Of a stretch of DNA of 64,000 bases, positions 23,487 through 35,374 are shown piece after piece (position 1 is the first letter of the stretch; every line of letters starts with the position of its first letter). A model generated the notes under the pieces. The model saw only the letters and a list, made by a program, of their open reading frames with translations, ran no database searches and was not told the origin of the DNA. Position numbers and translations under genes: made by a program. Source of the DNA: Aplectana chamaeleonis (lineage: Eukaryota > Nematoda > Chromadorea > Rhabditida > Cosmocercidae); the NCBI GenBank assembly GCA_029168955.1, contig JAPDOI010001075.1:124001-188000 (forward strand). The letters run 5' to 3'.

Positions 23487-23884
23487 TTAAAGGCAAGGTC
23501 CGGTCAAATTTTGACACTACCGAAATTTGGGTTAAATAGATTGGGCTGGCCTAGCTGGACACCGTCCAAAATTTTCACGAACTCTGAGTCCTTAGTTCTG
23601 GAGAAAACAGCCTCAAAGTCAGGGATTACGGTATTCACAGCATGGTAATCATGGCTGGAATGACCGATAATTACACAGCACTTTTGAAGAATGCGTGGAC
23701 AACAGCTAAAATATGGACAATGGCCACGCTTTTCTGGATCATCGGCTCACGGAAGTGGCCGGAATAACTTGAAGAAGACCGGTTTTTACGCAGTTCTCGC
23801 ATGTTCCTTGGGACTACCTGTAGCAAGACCACTGATTTAGCGGGAAATCTCAAACTCGAAATTCTGCCCGGACCCTGCCTTTAA
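23487..23884. mobile_element. TTAA-flanked MITE, family E
   Basis: Ends AGGCAAGGTCCGG and CCCGGACCCTGCCT, 398 bases. Both TTAA sites are shared: the left with the composite ending at 23490, the right with the family B copy starting at 23881. Confidence 0.75.
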
Positions 23885-24366
23885 AGGCACAGTACACCCT
23901 CAGATATGAATTTTGAGATTTTCCTGTAATTGTGTAGAAGACCCCTCCTGTATAACACGTGCCAAATGCGAGATTTCAATTCCTTCAAATAAGCGAGATA
24001 TAAGCGACCACCACAGGCCAGACCCCCTTCGCTCACCATAACAGGCCCGACCCCTATCAGATTTTCGAACTCGATAGCGGCTCGATGGATGGATGAATCC
24101 CAACAAGTCTTCGTTCTTTAGTCCATTGCTGAACTGTCTCCATATACTGGCTCGCTCACGCGCAACGATTGCGAAGAGAAATACAGGCCTGAGACAACTC
24201 GTCCACCAATTTTCACGCTCTTAATCTAGACATCTTTGAGGAGCCATAACTCTGTTCAAAGGGGGTCTTGAACGATTTCAGAGATACCACTGTGATCAGC
24301 GTGTGACTCTCTCCAAGATAAGCATGAGATCTAAAAATCAATTTTTTGGGTGGCCTGTGCCTTTAA
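23881..24366 (-). mobile_element. TTAA-flanked MITE, family B copy 3
   Basis: Ends AGGCACAGTACACCCTCAG and GGCCTGTGCCT between TTAA sites. The left TTAA is shared with family E, forming the second multi-element chain in the window. Confidence 0.75.
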
Positions 24367-24807
24367 CACGTTAGCATCATATGAAAATTTGAGTGATTTG
24401 CTGCATCCGGACACTCAAATTTTAAATTCATTAACGATTTACTCAGTCGTATTTAAATCAACAGAGAAGAATTCCCTACGCGCGTGAGACATTCTAGTGT
24501 GACTCGGGTATTCATAAAAAATAAACATCAAACATGATATCACCCGCATTACGGGACATGAGGAGTTTGCACTCTCGTGTTGTCAGAAAACGCGCATAAT
24601 TTTCTATGCAAATTATCCCAATCCTATTTACTGTCCAACGATGCCACCCCACCTTTCGATGGTTATCATTCGTTGTCAATCAGCTCTCACAAAACATCCG
24701 CTCTTCTTCTTTATAGGTTGACTCCACGATGCGCTGTCGACTTTTCTCAACGCATCCATTTCGTTAATAAGAAGTCATTGTCACAAATGCATTTGTGTTT
24801 AACTATT

Positions 24808-25274
24808 TTAAAGGCATCGTACGCGCAGAAAACCGTATATGATTTTTTCATGTTTTTGTGTAGCTTGGCCTCTCTAGTGAACGAAAATGTCGAAGGGGCC
24901 CATGCAAAACCTTCATTTGTGAAGAAAAGTCAATCGGAACACATTGTTAATACGAATTTGAATTTCGCGCCAAAATCCTTGTTGAAGTTTTTCTGCTTCC
25001 GGAGGCCTCGTCACTGTCATTTTCGGAGTTTTTCTGCATGTGGAGTTCGTGCCGTAACTATTTTTTATGTTGTCTTACGGTCGCACCAACATTCTAGGAA
25101 AAAGTGCTAGATGACTGGTGAGAATTGGTGGCGGATCTTCATCTTTGACGCCTTCCAACCTCATTGCCCAACGTTTTTGACGCGCCAAAGTTTACCAATG
25201 TGGTCTATCGGGCTCAATCATGAAATTGAGCCTGAAAAATCAAAATTGATTTTCAGCGCGAACGATGCCTTTAA
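24808..25274 (+). mobile_element. TTAA-flanked MITE, family F
   Basis: Ends AGGCATCGTACGCGCAGAAAA and, in reverse complement, AGGCATCGTTCGCGCTGAAAA, between TTAA sites; 467 bases. The 177-codon ORF at 24577-25110 runs through its left boundary and is not taken as a gene. Confidence 0.75.
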
Positions 25275-25817
25275 GGCCGAAGTGTTTTTGAAAGTGTTTG
25301 CTACAGGTTTACAATCTTCCATCACAGCTTTTGAAGGGACAGGCCGGCTGAGAAGTACTAGTGCGGACAAATACGCTACTATTTTCATCAACATGTGCTT
25401 TCTATTGTAATTTTCCATCTTAGCGGAATAAAAATAGGACGATTAAAGTTTGTCCGAATGTGAATGCCGGCCCACGTGGTAGGCGTGCGTTTCGAGCGAC
25501 CATCGCATTGGGCCTGCGCAAAACAGCTGGCAGCAGATCTACTCTTTCCGTTTCTTAATCTATTTTCTTTAATTCGAGGTCAGTTCTTATTACAAAGTCT
25601 TTTATTTGATTTTTTGTAGTGGGCGGAGTTGGCCCGCGAGAGTGGGAGGGGGTGAGAATCAGGGGAAACTAATTCGTAGCTAACCGCCACGGCGGCTGCG
25701 GGGTGCAACACGTCCAAGTGAGCAGGATGACCATGGATTTCGTGGAGGCGGTTGAAACCTCCGAAAGGGTGAAGCTCTTATGTGCGCGATAAGTCTTCAT
25801 TGCTTCCTAAAAAAAGT
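25275..25817. other. No recognisable gene
   Basis: Intergenic sequence without coding sense or a clear repeat boundary. Confidence 0.4.
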
Positions 25818-26045
25818 GGGATGCTGATCGAATTCACAGCGCGGGAGCAGTTCGGCCTGCACACTTGATGCGCGCTACGAAAAATCGCTGCTTTTATGTC
25901 GTCGTTGGGGCGCGTTAACAGTGCGGCTTCTGAAAAAACTTGTTGATGGTCGGTTCAACGATGACTTGCGCGCAGCAGTTTTCCGCCGCGCGCGTCACGG
26001 GTGCTAGCTAAACTGCTCCCGCGCTGTGAATTCGACCAACGTCCC
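25818..26045. mobile_element. MITE with 35-bp inverted ends
   Basis: The left end begins GGGATGCTGATCGAATTCAC and continues to GCGGGAGCAGTT. The right end is the reverse complement with four mismatches. Length 228 bases. Target duplication is not clear. Confidence 0.7.
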
Positions 26046-26559
26046 AGAAAAGCGACTTCTTATTTAGGTTAAGTAGAAAAGCTTTCAAGTCAGCGGGGGG
26101 AACGAGTTCTCCGTCAGACGACGAATCCGCTTTAAGAACGCGACTTAGCTAATTTTTTCAGACTGCACCCAAGCGAGACTTCTGTTTCCCAATAAATGGG
26201 GCTAATCTCATACATATTAGCGCATTTAGACGGATTCAGGTACAGCCTAGCCACCTCAATTTTAGCCGGTGGAATTAAGGCTTATCGGGCTTATCATGCC
26301 GAAATCTCCTTATCACTGTTAAACTTGGCCATGACAGACCGCTCCGCTGCTTGCTTCGCCCGGACTCATCCGAGCATGCTAGGCTTTATATGCGAGTAAT
26401 GAAAAAATGAGTTACACTCCCTGAGTTACAGCCACCGAGACGGTTACCCTCGAGTAGGGAACAACTGTTGTTTTTTGATCTTCTTGTCGTTCATAATTCA
26501 ATCGGTTTTTTTCTCTTGTCTTTTCTGATAATTACCGTTTCATCGCCCTGCTGCCATTC

Positions 26560-26835
26560 CATATAAGGTTTTCACCAAGATTATACTCAATTCTTTGGCT
26601 GCCACCTTGGATGCTTACCAACCAGTAGAGCAGGCCGGATTCAGAAAGGGGTTCTGTTGTACGGATAACAAACACACCATATCGCAGTTGGTCGAGAGAT
26701 GTCCGGAATACAAAATGCCTTTATGTCTCACTTTTGTCGACTACGAAAAGACTTTCGATTCAGCGAGGATAAATGCGGTACTCAACGCTTTCCACGTTCG
26801 ACTCTCAATAAATCTCGGCATGATATGGTATTGTA
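26560..26835 (+). pseudogene. RTE-type reverse transcriptase fragment
   Basis: The plus-strand frame reads KVFTKIILNSLAATLD, then EQAGFRKGFCCTDNKHTI, then KMPLCLTFVDYEKTFDS. This is the finger-palm start of an RTE-clade non-LTR RT: the EQAGFRKGxST block and motif A, where FxDxxKAFDS appears as FVDYEKTFDS. The rest is lost after about 26835. A short dead fragment. Confidence 0.7.
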
Positions 26836-26885
26836 GTAGAACTTGATTAGCAATTGTCCGAGTTGTTACAGGTCTATTGGGCTAA

Positions 26886-27013
26886 CATTTTGGCCCTCGT
26901 CGGAGCCTTTAGAATACAGACTAAGGCCTGCCAGACACCCGCCATCTGAGTTCAACTGAGGGTGTCTGGCAGGCCTTGGTCTGTATAATAAAGACTCCGG
27001 CAAAGGCGAAAAC
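26886..27013. repeat. Hairpin with long near-perfect stem
   Basis: Left arm ends AAGGCCTGCCAGACACCC at 26940; the right arm starts GGGTGTCTGGCAGGCCTT at 26960. The stem extends outward with few mismatches for about 50 bases around a 19-base loop. Confidence 0.7.
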
Positions 27014-27540
27014 GCCGACAGATTAGCCGAATAAAATTGTAACATTTCGGAAAATTGCTCATACAACTCAGACGTTTGCCGTTGTCTACAGGACGTGGTT
27101 CCACTCAGAATGAGTCACCGCTGACGAACAGTCAGCTCTACGCGGGGTCGTCCCGGTGTGCTGTTGAGCAGGGGGCGACGGGCTGTTAAACAGCCCATCG
27201 ACCAGCAATCCCGCCGCCTGGTACAAATTCATGCCGACCGAGCCGTTGTCCACAGGACGACAAATCTGGATGTCCACGGCTGTGCAGGTCGATGGGCAGT
27301 TCTACAGAACGCTTCATCGAAATGGTAGTCAGAGTACGGCACGAGGTGTGGACAAGGCCAAATTCGCTCAGACCTCCTCCTCCAAAAGCAAACTTTTGGG
27401 GATTATCTCAGACCCCCCTCCCAGGAGCGCTCAAAATGGTTCATTTGGTCTCCCGGGGAAGCTCAGACTCCCCTCCCTCCACCCATGCGCAGCTCAGACC
27501 CCGGTGTGGATATCCTCACCACGCGCCAAACCCTGATGGT

Positions 27541-27609
27541 AGTGTAGCGTCTTCTGACAAGATATATCCTGTTGTTAACAGGATCTATTTTGTCAAGAGA
27601 CGCTACGCT
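27541..27609. repeat. Short palindromic element
   Basis: Near-perfect palindrome from AGTGTAGCGTCTTCTGACAA to TTGTCAAGAGACGCTACGCT centred on GTTAAC, about 69 bases. Confidence 0.65.
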
Positions 27610-27659
27610 CTCTTGACAAGATAGACTCTGGCTCGTTTCAAGTGAACTCATGTTTTCGG

Positions 27660-27790
27660 TTATCACAGCGCGAAGCGGTGGCTTTCTCGTCGGAACCTCC
27701 TTATCACTAGTTATATTTCGCCGAAGCCCACCGCTCCGCTGCAGGTGATAATCGAAATCGACAGGTCACTAGGGATTTACCAGAGCTTAT
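27660..27790 (+). repeat. Dispersed repeat, inverted copy at 52.66-52.77 kb
   Basis: Shares AGCCCACCGCTCCGCTGC, CCTTATCACTAGTTATAT and AATCGAAATCGACAGGTCAC with the reverse complement of 52655-52765. No coding sense. Confidence 0.55.
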
Positions 27791-27799
27791 TTCCACTTA

Positions 27800-30072
27800 A
27801 CACGCAACGCACCCCACGCCTGCAGTGTGAAATCGAATCTTAATCTCTTATTCTATATATTGCATGTAAGGGTAAATAAGGATAAGATATGCTACCAGAG
27901 ATAAAATGAGAAATTCGTCTTCTATTTATTTCCCTTTCGGCCTTTTTTGCGCACACATTCCGCGGTATCTTGGAAAAAAATACGGAAAAGTGAGCTGGTG
28001 ACGCGTTGCTAGGTGCCCGATAATTTCTGTCTTTTTTTTACTTTTGCTCCGTTTTGGCGTAATCATTTCACGTCTTTCGTCCCCAGGTATTTTCTCCTTC
28101 CACACATGTCTGGTTGCCATTTCACCGTACACAACCGTGCCCACTATATGGCTGCGGAAAAAGGCGGTGTTGCGGTTGCGTATTACCACTTAGCGTGCTG
28201 TAACCATGGCTGGCTTAGTTCCAGGTTTGCCATCAATTGATTAAGAACACCTGATAACTTGAAATGAATTGAATTTTCTTAAATTTTTTTTCACTTTTTT
28301 TCCTTGAATTTTTTTTCATTTTTATGTGTTACTCATGATTGCATCTTCAGTGAGGGCTCTAACTAGGGCTTGCCTTACACTTGCGGTGGGCTTTTATAAA
28401 ACCTTGTGTTGATAGGTGTGGGTATGGGACACAGCATTTATAATCCGTTTTCCAAATTCCCTAAATGCCTCAGAGATTTACAGGAGTGGGAAATTCCATA
28501 CCTTTGCGTAGATAGAAGGGGTACATGAATGGCAATTTTCAGGATGTTCAAAAAAGTTGTCTCGGAATGGGCTGAATACTTGTTTGTAGGGGTTGTTCTG
28601 GGTGCTGATCACGAATCTGAGGCCCATTTGTCAATATTTGTAAAACTTCCATCTAATTTGGTCCGAAGCTTTAAAATTGTGAAATTTTGCTGGAGAAACT
28701 CCACTTTTGACGATTTCGAGAATGCTACCACCAAATCGCCTCAAAAGTTGTATGGTTTCCGTTTTCATTTTAGTCTGACGCATGGGCCAGGCGGGTGGCG
28801 GTCCGGGGGTGGCGGCCTCACTGGAGAAGAGGGTTTCGATTCGCGCGTGGTGATCTACCGTCGCAGCCCCGTCCATTCATCAGACTGAAATTATTGCGCA
28901 AACTCTACATAGAGGGTGCCTAACACGAATCTGCAACCCGTTTATCAATTTTCGATGAACAACGGGCGATTATGGTGGGTATACGGTAGCTCGGTCAAAG
29001 TCTTAGATTTGACTCAAAATTTCACTGTGGGTGTTATTTGGAAAGCTGAAAACGAATTTGAGGTCATTTTTCGATTTTCGAAATTTTAGGGTAAGTACAG
29101 GCTATAAAACGGGGAAATTCACTTGGTTCCTACGCGTGCTGGTGCGGAGCGGAGGTTAGAGACAGTGAGAGAGCGTAGGGCAGACGAAGGCCGAGGCGTC
29201 GCGCGCGCCCCTCCCGCCTCGAATGATGTGAATTACGGCGTTCTATAGAGGGGAACGCCAGTTAAAAGGCATTTTGCCTACCGTAACCTACCGTGACCCT
29301 AAGTAAGGCGATGAGTAGACTCCGAATTTGGGTTCAGCGCCCTAAATAACCCCCAGATGCAAGTTTTGAGCCGAACCCGAAAGAATTTTTCTTAACACCC
29401 CCAAACATTTCCTGATGTTCCTACAGCAACGATGTTACCTTTTTTTTGATGTTCCTTACCTTTTTTTGAAGCAACGAAAATGCCATTTTTTGGAATCTCC
29501 ACAGCCATTTAGGGAATTTCAAGCACGGATTATTTATGTACTGTCACAGACCTACAGCAACAACAACATGGTTTTCCAAATCTCCACGGAAAGTTCAAAG
29601 CAGTCCCTAGTAAGTGTATTTCCTACAGTTTTCGAAAATTCTGCTGCTTTTTGCGTCTAGATTCCATGAAAAAACGAAGTTTTGCCGTCGCGGGATTCCC
29701 TCTAGCTTTGAACCAAATCGACAACGGTTACAGTTTTTTAGAGAAATTCGCAACCGCACCACCATATGTATTTTTCTGTTGCCAGGGACTGTATAACCAC
29801 TATTTCGGAAAAAAACGTTCATTTCCGTTTATCGCATGCTCCTGCGCTTCGTATGCCGTGTTTCCCTCTCCCCCCACTTTGTCGTTGTTTCTCTCCTCGC
29901 TCCGCAGAAGCGCGCGAAGGAAAAAAGTGAATCTTGAACAAAAAAAGAGGATTCCACCTACGCATCCTGGTTCTTTGCGATATGTTCTGCGTCTTTTGGA
30001 ATTCATACTCCAATCAATGATTCTGCAACGTTAATTTCAGGGTCATTCTAGAATCTCACTCCAGAACTATGA
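27800..30072. other. No recognisable gene
   Basis: T-rich stretches, short ORFs and diverged repeat text (for example GCTGATCACGAATCTGAGG, echoed near 56.7 kb). No supportable gene. Confidence 0.4.
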
Positions 30073-30565
30073 TTAAAGGCAGTGTTCACGATTGAAATCG
30101 TTTTTCTGTTTTCCTGCCTATCTCAAAAACGGCCACATGCTGATTCCAATGATGTCTCTGAAATCGTACAAGACCTTCTGGGAACAGAGTTATGGTCCCT
30201 CAAAGACTGAGCTAAGGAAACATGGTGGACGAGTGGTCCGAGGCTTGTAACTTCCGTCTTTTGCGGCCGATGTATGCGAGCTGACCTGAGTGAAGAGAGA
30301 AGCTGGGAATAAAGGGAAGAACGGAGCTATTGATCGGAAACTATCGCTATCTCACGATCTCGAGCATTCATTTGTTCACGTCGGTGGGCGTGTGCTGCGC
30401 TTTTGGGGTTTGCCTTGCGCTCGAAGTGGCAACTTCGGGCTCTTTTGGAACTTTTCCTGGCTCGTTTTCATGCGTTCTTTCGACGTCAATGTTACAGTGT
30501 GCCCATCCACTACCCACTCCTAGTGGAAACTGAAACACATTTTTTATCGTGGGCACTGCCTTTAA
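30073..30565 (+). mobile_element. TTAA-flanked MITE, family C
   Basis: TTAA-AGGCAGTGTTCACGAT on the left, GGGCACTGCCT-TTAA on the right, 493 bases. It abuts the C-terminal end of the Tc3-like pseudogene and may have cut it. Confidence 0.85.
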
Positions 30566-30579
30566 TGAAAAACCTGTTG

Positions 30580-31440
30580 CATCCAGACCTATATGCCTGA
30601 CGCACAAGGATGTTCCAGATGTTTTCAATTGCAGGAGGATCGAGACTGCACGCCAGACAGCTCATCACATCGATGTTCTAAACTTGGAACCAAGCTTTTG
30701 TCGGGCTACTCGCATAAATAGCTCCATTGAAGTGTACCGCGCTTCTAAAGCGAATCCTCCACCATGGAACCAAATGCGCTTGGAGGTGGCTGTGGCAGAC
30801 AATGGAATTGGTTTTGACTGAAATCTCTGCCAAAACCAACGTACCAGAAACTCGAAACGCCACCCCCTCCACCAAAACCATAAGACTCCTACCTCCAAAA
30901 TTCTCTAAGAAAAGTAGCACTCGTCTTTCCAAAGATCCCTCCTGTAATGTACATATCCATTGGGACCATCCAAATTCCACTTTTTGTCGTCGGAATACAC
31001 CAACAAGCTCAAAATCTAGCCGAAATGAAACAAAAAACATAATCTAAAAAATTCATGCCGGCGGACTCGAGTCTTCTCACCTAGTGAGGATTGGTCACTC
31101 TCAGAACAGCCATCATTTTTGCTGGAGGCAGGTATCCCGAGTTTGCGTTGATGCGATGGATGGTGTCACAGCCAACAGAAAGTCCTGAGCGAGCTTTTAT
31201 CTCGCGAAGGGAGACCAGTTGAGTTCGAAGCTTTGCGTACAACAAGCCTTCTTTCACGTTCACTGGCTTTTTTTTCGCCTTCCCGGGTGTACAGCAGTTC
31301 CGTACGTGTACGGAGGCTTCTAGAGTTTACCGATACCATGCATATAGCATCCAGTTCGATGGGAAATCGCTCTGTTCGACACTCCCCAGTCGTGGAGAGC
31401 AGAAATGGCGGTTTTCTTAGAATAGCGTTCGACATTGTGG
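30580..31440 (-). pseudogene. Tc3-like transposase pseudogene
   Basis: DDE transposase of the Tc1/mariner superfamily, broken by frameshifts. In minus-strand order: SERERRLVVRKASNS near 31.25-31.35 kb (start of the second DNA-binding helix region), SLREIKARSGLSVGCDTIHR near 31.18 kb (helix-turn-helix), SDDKKWNLDGPNGYVHYRRD near 30.97 kb (first catalytic Asp), FGGRSLMVLVEGVAF near 30.87 kb (normally FGGGSVMVWGG), TKAWFQ then NIDVMSCLACS, and DPPAIENIWNILVRQAY near 30.61 kb (the usual DLNPIENLWG block). These follow Tc3 order. The C-terminal tail after 30580 is interrupted by the family C MITE. Inactive. Confidence 0.8.
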
Positions 31441-32130
31441 GAAACAGTAATGAATGAGGAACGAAAAACGTTCTCTATAAAAAAAAGCTACTGTGAAAAT
31501 GGCAAAATCAGAAAGAGTTGGGTGTTCGTATAATTATTCGGCAGTCAAAAATGACCGTTTTGAGCAAAATGAAGCATGAAACTTTACGGAGGAAACCAAA
31601 CGCGCTGAAAATAGGTCCACGAGCTTATTTGTACCGAGAAATCTAATGTTCTAGACTATAATAGTCTAGCTTCAAAGCTGCGAAAATTATAGCAAAAGTT
31701 CAAGTGTGCCTAGAATAATGCGAAGTACTGTATCACTAAACAGTAGAGTGTGGCCCACTAATTGACGTCGTTATTGAATTGGTGTAGTTTTTCCTGTGAA
31801 ATTTGTTCATATGACTTCTGTCTCTGTTGCGGTTGAATTAGAACCGAAACCAGGGAAATCACGGCTCAGTATCAAGTTTCAAAAGGAGGCAGGAGGCGTT
31901 CAAGGGGTGACGCCATAAGGCGGCTGGTGCTTCACTGGGATGGTAATATCAGGTCTGTGGGATGTTGATAGGATGTGAACGCGGAATCGGGGATTGAGAC
32001 CTTTCTCTAAAGGGATGTCTACAGCAACAGCGTTTAAGCGGATAGGCTGTCTACGGCACTATGGAGCGGGGAGACGGGTAGTTATCGAGGGGCGATCCCT
32101 GCCCTTTTTGGATGTCTACAGGGAGCATTG
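31441..32130. other. No recognisable gene
   Basis: AT-rich sequence with short ORFs. It may include eroded 5' sequence of the RTE copy that becomes readable at about 32.16 kb. Confidence 0.4.
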
Positions 32131-32159
32131 CGTGAGGTGACATCTCATCCGTGTCCTGT

Positions 32160-33155
32160 AAACAACGGCGCACGTTTCAGAAGTTCTACTACAATACTCA
32201 ACGCTTTGTTACACGCCGGAGTAGAGCCAGCGTACGTGAATTTATTGAAATATTCAGTTGTTCGAACGCTAGTTGCGAATTTCAATCGGAAAAGGTGTCC
32301 GGCAAGGTGACAAAAATTTACCGAAACTCTTCACCTTTGCCCTATAGTATGCGATGAGCCAGCTTGACTGGGACAGCAAATGCTTGAGTATCGATGGAAG
32401 GAAGCTATCTAACCAGCGGTTTGTGAACGACATTCTTCTCAAGAGCGACTACACGTAGGAGTTGAACGAGATGCTAAATGATGTAGATGGAGTGGGCAGA
32501 GCGATTGGCTTGTCGATGAACATGAGTAGAACTCAAACGATGACGGAATCACTTGTACGATGGACAGCCTGTAATCCTCGAGGGAGCAGTACTCGATGGA
32601 GTGGATAGTCAACATGACAAACGATTCGACGAATGAGATAGGCCGGTGATGATGAGCAGCATAGGCAGCTCTGGGCACAATCCGAGGAGTGACCAACGAG
32701 ATCCACAAAGATTAGCTGAGAGCTCACCTTTTTGATTCCACTGTGCTTCCTGCGTTATGCTACGGTACCGAGACGTGGGCTTACATATTAGGGGATCTCC
32801 GTCGCAATGAGGATTACGCAAAGTGTTTTGGAGAGTCGTCGAAATCAATATCAAGAAGGACTCAGCAGTCGGGACATTCGAAAGAACTGGCATTCGTGAT
32901 GCGCTGTCCCATATCGAATCAACAGAGCACAGATGGGCAGGTCACGTACTACGCCGGTCGGAGGATAGGTGGAGTACCAGAATTTCGTACTGGTGTCCAC
33001 GAGACATCAAGAGGACCCTCGGAAGCCCCGCGAAACGCTGGGCTGACACGTTCAGTAAATCATTCAAGCAGGAGGGTTTACCATATTGGATGACTGTTGT
33101 TCTTTCCAGAAAATCCTGGAATGATTGTGGTTCTCATCGAGAAGACCGCTGATGA
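32160..33155 (+). pseudogene. RTE-type non-LTR retrotransposon, C-terminal half
   Basis: Broken RT of the RTE clade. Readable pieces in several frames: LNALLHAGVEPAYVNLLK near 32.19 kb, LDWDSKCLSIDGRKLSNQRF then VNDILL near 32.36-32.44 kb (the catalytic ADD box has become VND), a GLSMNMSRTQTM stretch, LPALCYGTETWAY near 32.75 kb, and HRWAGHVLRRSEDRW then RDIKRTLG near 32.93-33.0 kb. The YGTETW and RWAGH blocks are hallmarks of the C-terminal domain. Frameshifts and stops make it dead. No tail repeat is clear at the 3' end. Confidence 0.75.
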
Positions 33156-34123
33156 AGATGGATCATCAAGGCATCAAGGTTTCTGATAAACACTCCATTA
33201 GCAGATCCGTTTGGTGTTTTTTGTCTTTTAAAATCAGACCATACTCTCGCTTCTGAAAAAATCGATTTGCTGTGAGCAGAAGTCACTCTTTTGCAGCGAG
33301 AGACTTCCGCTTGCAATGTAGGCTCTAGAATGTCATAGTTTCCGAAAATAGTTAGTTCATCCCTAACCAGATGCTTGGTAATCAAGCTTGGGTAGCAATT
33401 CATGATTAAATGCGCGGAAATACCGTACTCAAAAAACCTTTTCGACCCATCCTAAGCTCCTAAGCTCGTTCACTTTCAATGATATGCTTATCTGGAGAAG
33501 AGGGAGTGGCTGCGGTCAGCTGTTTTCCGCCGGATGAAACGCCAAACACGATAGCCGTCCCACACGCACGTCGACCGCGTAGGCGGTCATTAGCATTCGG
33601 ACGCACGTTAAGAATATTCAAACAACAATTCACTTTCACATTGGCGTCTGAGCAGGGTGCGCGAATTAGACGATGCGCCGCAGGAAAGGTGTTTTGTGGT
33701 AGGACGAGAAATTCTCGAGAACTCAACTAGGTTCTGCTTCGCTCACAATACGCTTTCTGATAGTATACCACGCCGAGTTGAAAGACCTGCTGCCCCGAGG
33801 AGAACGTAGTCGTTGAAAAATGGTTCCATGGTGTTACGAGACGGAACTTTTGCCTCACCCCCATCTCCCTCACAGCAGCACGTCGAACTGCAACAGAAGC
33901 ACGTGGCGTCTATAGGCAAAACTTTTCCCGCACCGTCATCGCATCAGCACGTTCTCCTATCGTTATCCCAGGCAGTCGCGTTTTGGAGCCTATCGAGAGA
34001 TTCGACCCGTCCCTATCGTGAGCGGGGTCCCACTTCTCGATAGAGGCGGGGTCTATCACAACAAGGATGCGGTTCATGTTATGGCCCGCAGCAAAGATCA
34101 CACCCCGGTGCAGCCAGCAACAA
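33156..34123. other. No recognisable gene
   Basis: ORFs of 60 to 90 codons on both strands without motifs. Confidence 0.4.
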
Positions 34124-35374
34124 CTCAGAAAAACGAGAATATATTACATGTAGTATAAAAGTCCTGAATCAATATCCATGTAATATAAATTGGCCAATGT
34201 ATATTACATGCTAATTAGCTCGACCGATGTATGTTGAGTGTGATATATCGGCCCCTCGCTCGCAGGCCAAATGTCGCATGTAATATGTTTTTCATGGAGA
34301 AAACATAATACTTGTAACATAAGAGACGATTACAACATACTTGTAATACATCTCCGTCAATGTATGCAAGTTACATGCGAATTATCTCTACTCAAGTAAA
34401 TTACACGTAGTATAAGTGTAACATAATTCAAATACCCTCAGCAACTGAGGGCCAATGCTGAACACGTTCTCCAAATCTGCACAGCATACGAGCTCTTCAC
34501 TAACTTAGCGGTGACGGCAGGTCCACTCCGCCAACGCGTAGCTAAATGCCTCACACGGAAACCAGAGATGCCCAGGGTTTCGGAGGCATCTAGTCTAATT
34601 TTGACACGAGAATTTACGTAAATTACGGAAAGTTTAGCCTCAGTTGGTGAAATTTTAGCTACAGCGCCCGCATATTCTACGTAAATTCTCGCTACAGCAC
34701 CCGCATATTCTACGCTTATTCTCGTTGCAGCACTCAGTCGATCGACCCACGCAGTCTTGATCTGTATTTGAAAGACGATCCCTGCTGCGATCGAGCGCAT
34801 CGCCGTTTCTTCCCCACGGCCTGCAGCATCCCAGCGGCCAAAATTGTCTCTAGCAAGGTCTTTCATAGAGCGACACCGGGTCACCCTCCACGACCACCCA
34901 CAGAGCGTCAAGTTATTGGTGGGTTGACTGGGCCAGGACTGATAGAACGGCATCCCTGCGTTCCGCGTAACCAACGCGGGTTAAGATTGCATTTCAACAC
35001 AGCCTGCCGCTAAATCCGCAGATTCTCGCTACAAAATTATAGCGAGAATATACGGGTTTAGCGTCAGAGAGAACAATGGTTCGAACGACACAAGAATATG
35101 CGGGTTTTAGCTATCGTAGCTAAAACCCTTAAATTCTCGCTACATGGAATGGGGCGGCGTTTCAGGCCGCGCCCTCGGAGGCATCTAGCTACGCACTGGC
35201 AGAGCATTGGATTGACATTCGACCGAGAGGCCACTCGCGCTGGTCGAGTCGTTGATCTCTCGCTCCTCGTGATTCGTGATATTCGTGGGGAGGATTGGGG
35301 TAGCGACATGCAATACTTTTGAAGCAAGCTGAGACCCACTGCTTCATATATGAGCAGAAATTCAGTTTTCTGAG
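34124..35374 (-). mobile_element. CTCAG-ended TTACATGTAATA element, copy 2
   Basis: Starts CTCAGAAAAACGAG and ends TTTTCTGAG, directly abutting the non-LTR retrotransposon. It shares the inner segment GTAAATTACACGTAGTATAAG to CTCAGCAACTGAGGG with copy 3 at 41.9 kb. It also holds a direct repeat around GCACCCGCATATTCTACG (34.66-34.73 kb) and small hairpins at 35008-35063 and 35101-35129. Boundaries are inferred from the terminal pentamers. Confidence 0.5.

Larger units (their letters stand above)
20284..23490. mobile_element. Composite TTAA-bounded element, about 3.2 kb
   Basis: Outer ends AGGCAGTGTCCACGATAA and its exact reverse complement, each with TTAA. Inside are nested structures: an inner inverted repeat (20511-20530 against 22384-22403, 20 of 20 identical), clusters of GCGTCTTT motifs beside both inner ends, an inverted repeat at 21382-21815 and a CTCAG-ended element at 22472-23338. 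It may be one large non-autonomous element with later insertions, or two unrelated ends flanking other material. Confidence 0.45.

Noticed and set aside
24577..25110. 177-codon plus-strand ORF
   Set aside because: Crosses the left end of the family F MITE, so it is not one coding unit.
30727..31047. 106-codon plus-strand ORF
   Set aside because: It is the antisense of the Tc3-like transposase pseudogene.
35165..35260. tRNA-like segment with GGCAGAGCATTGG in a CTCAG-ended element
   Set aside because: No matching B box consensus or cloverleaf in either orientation.
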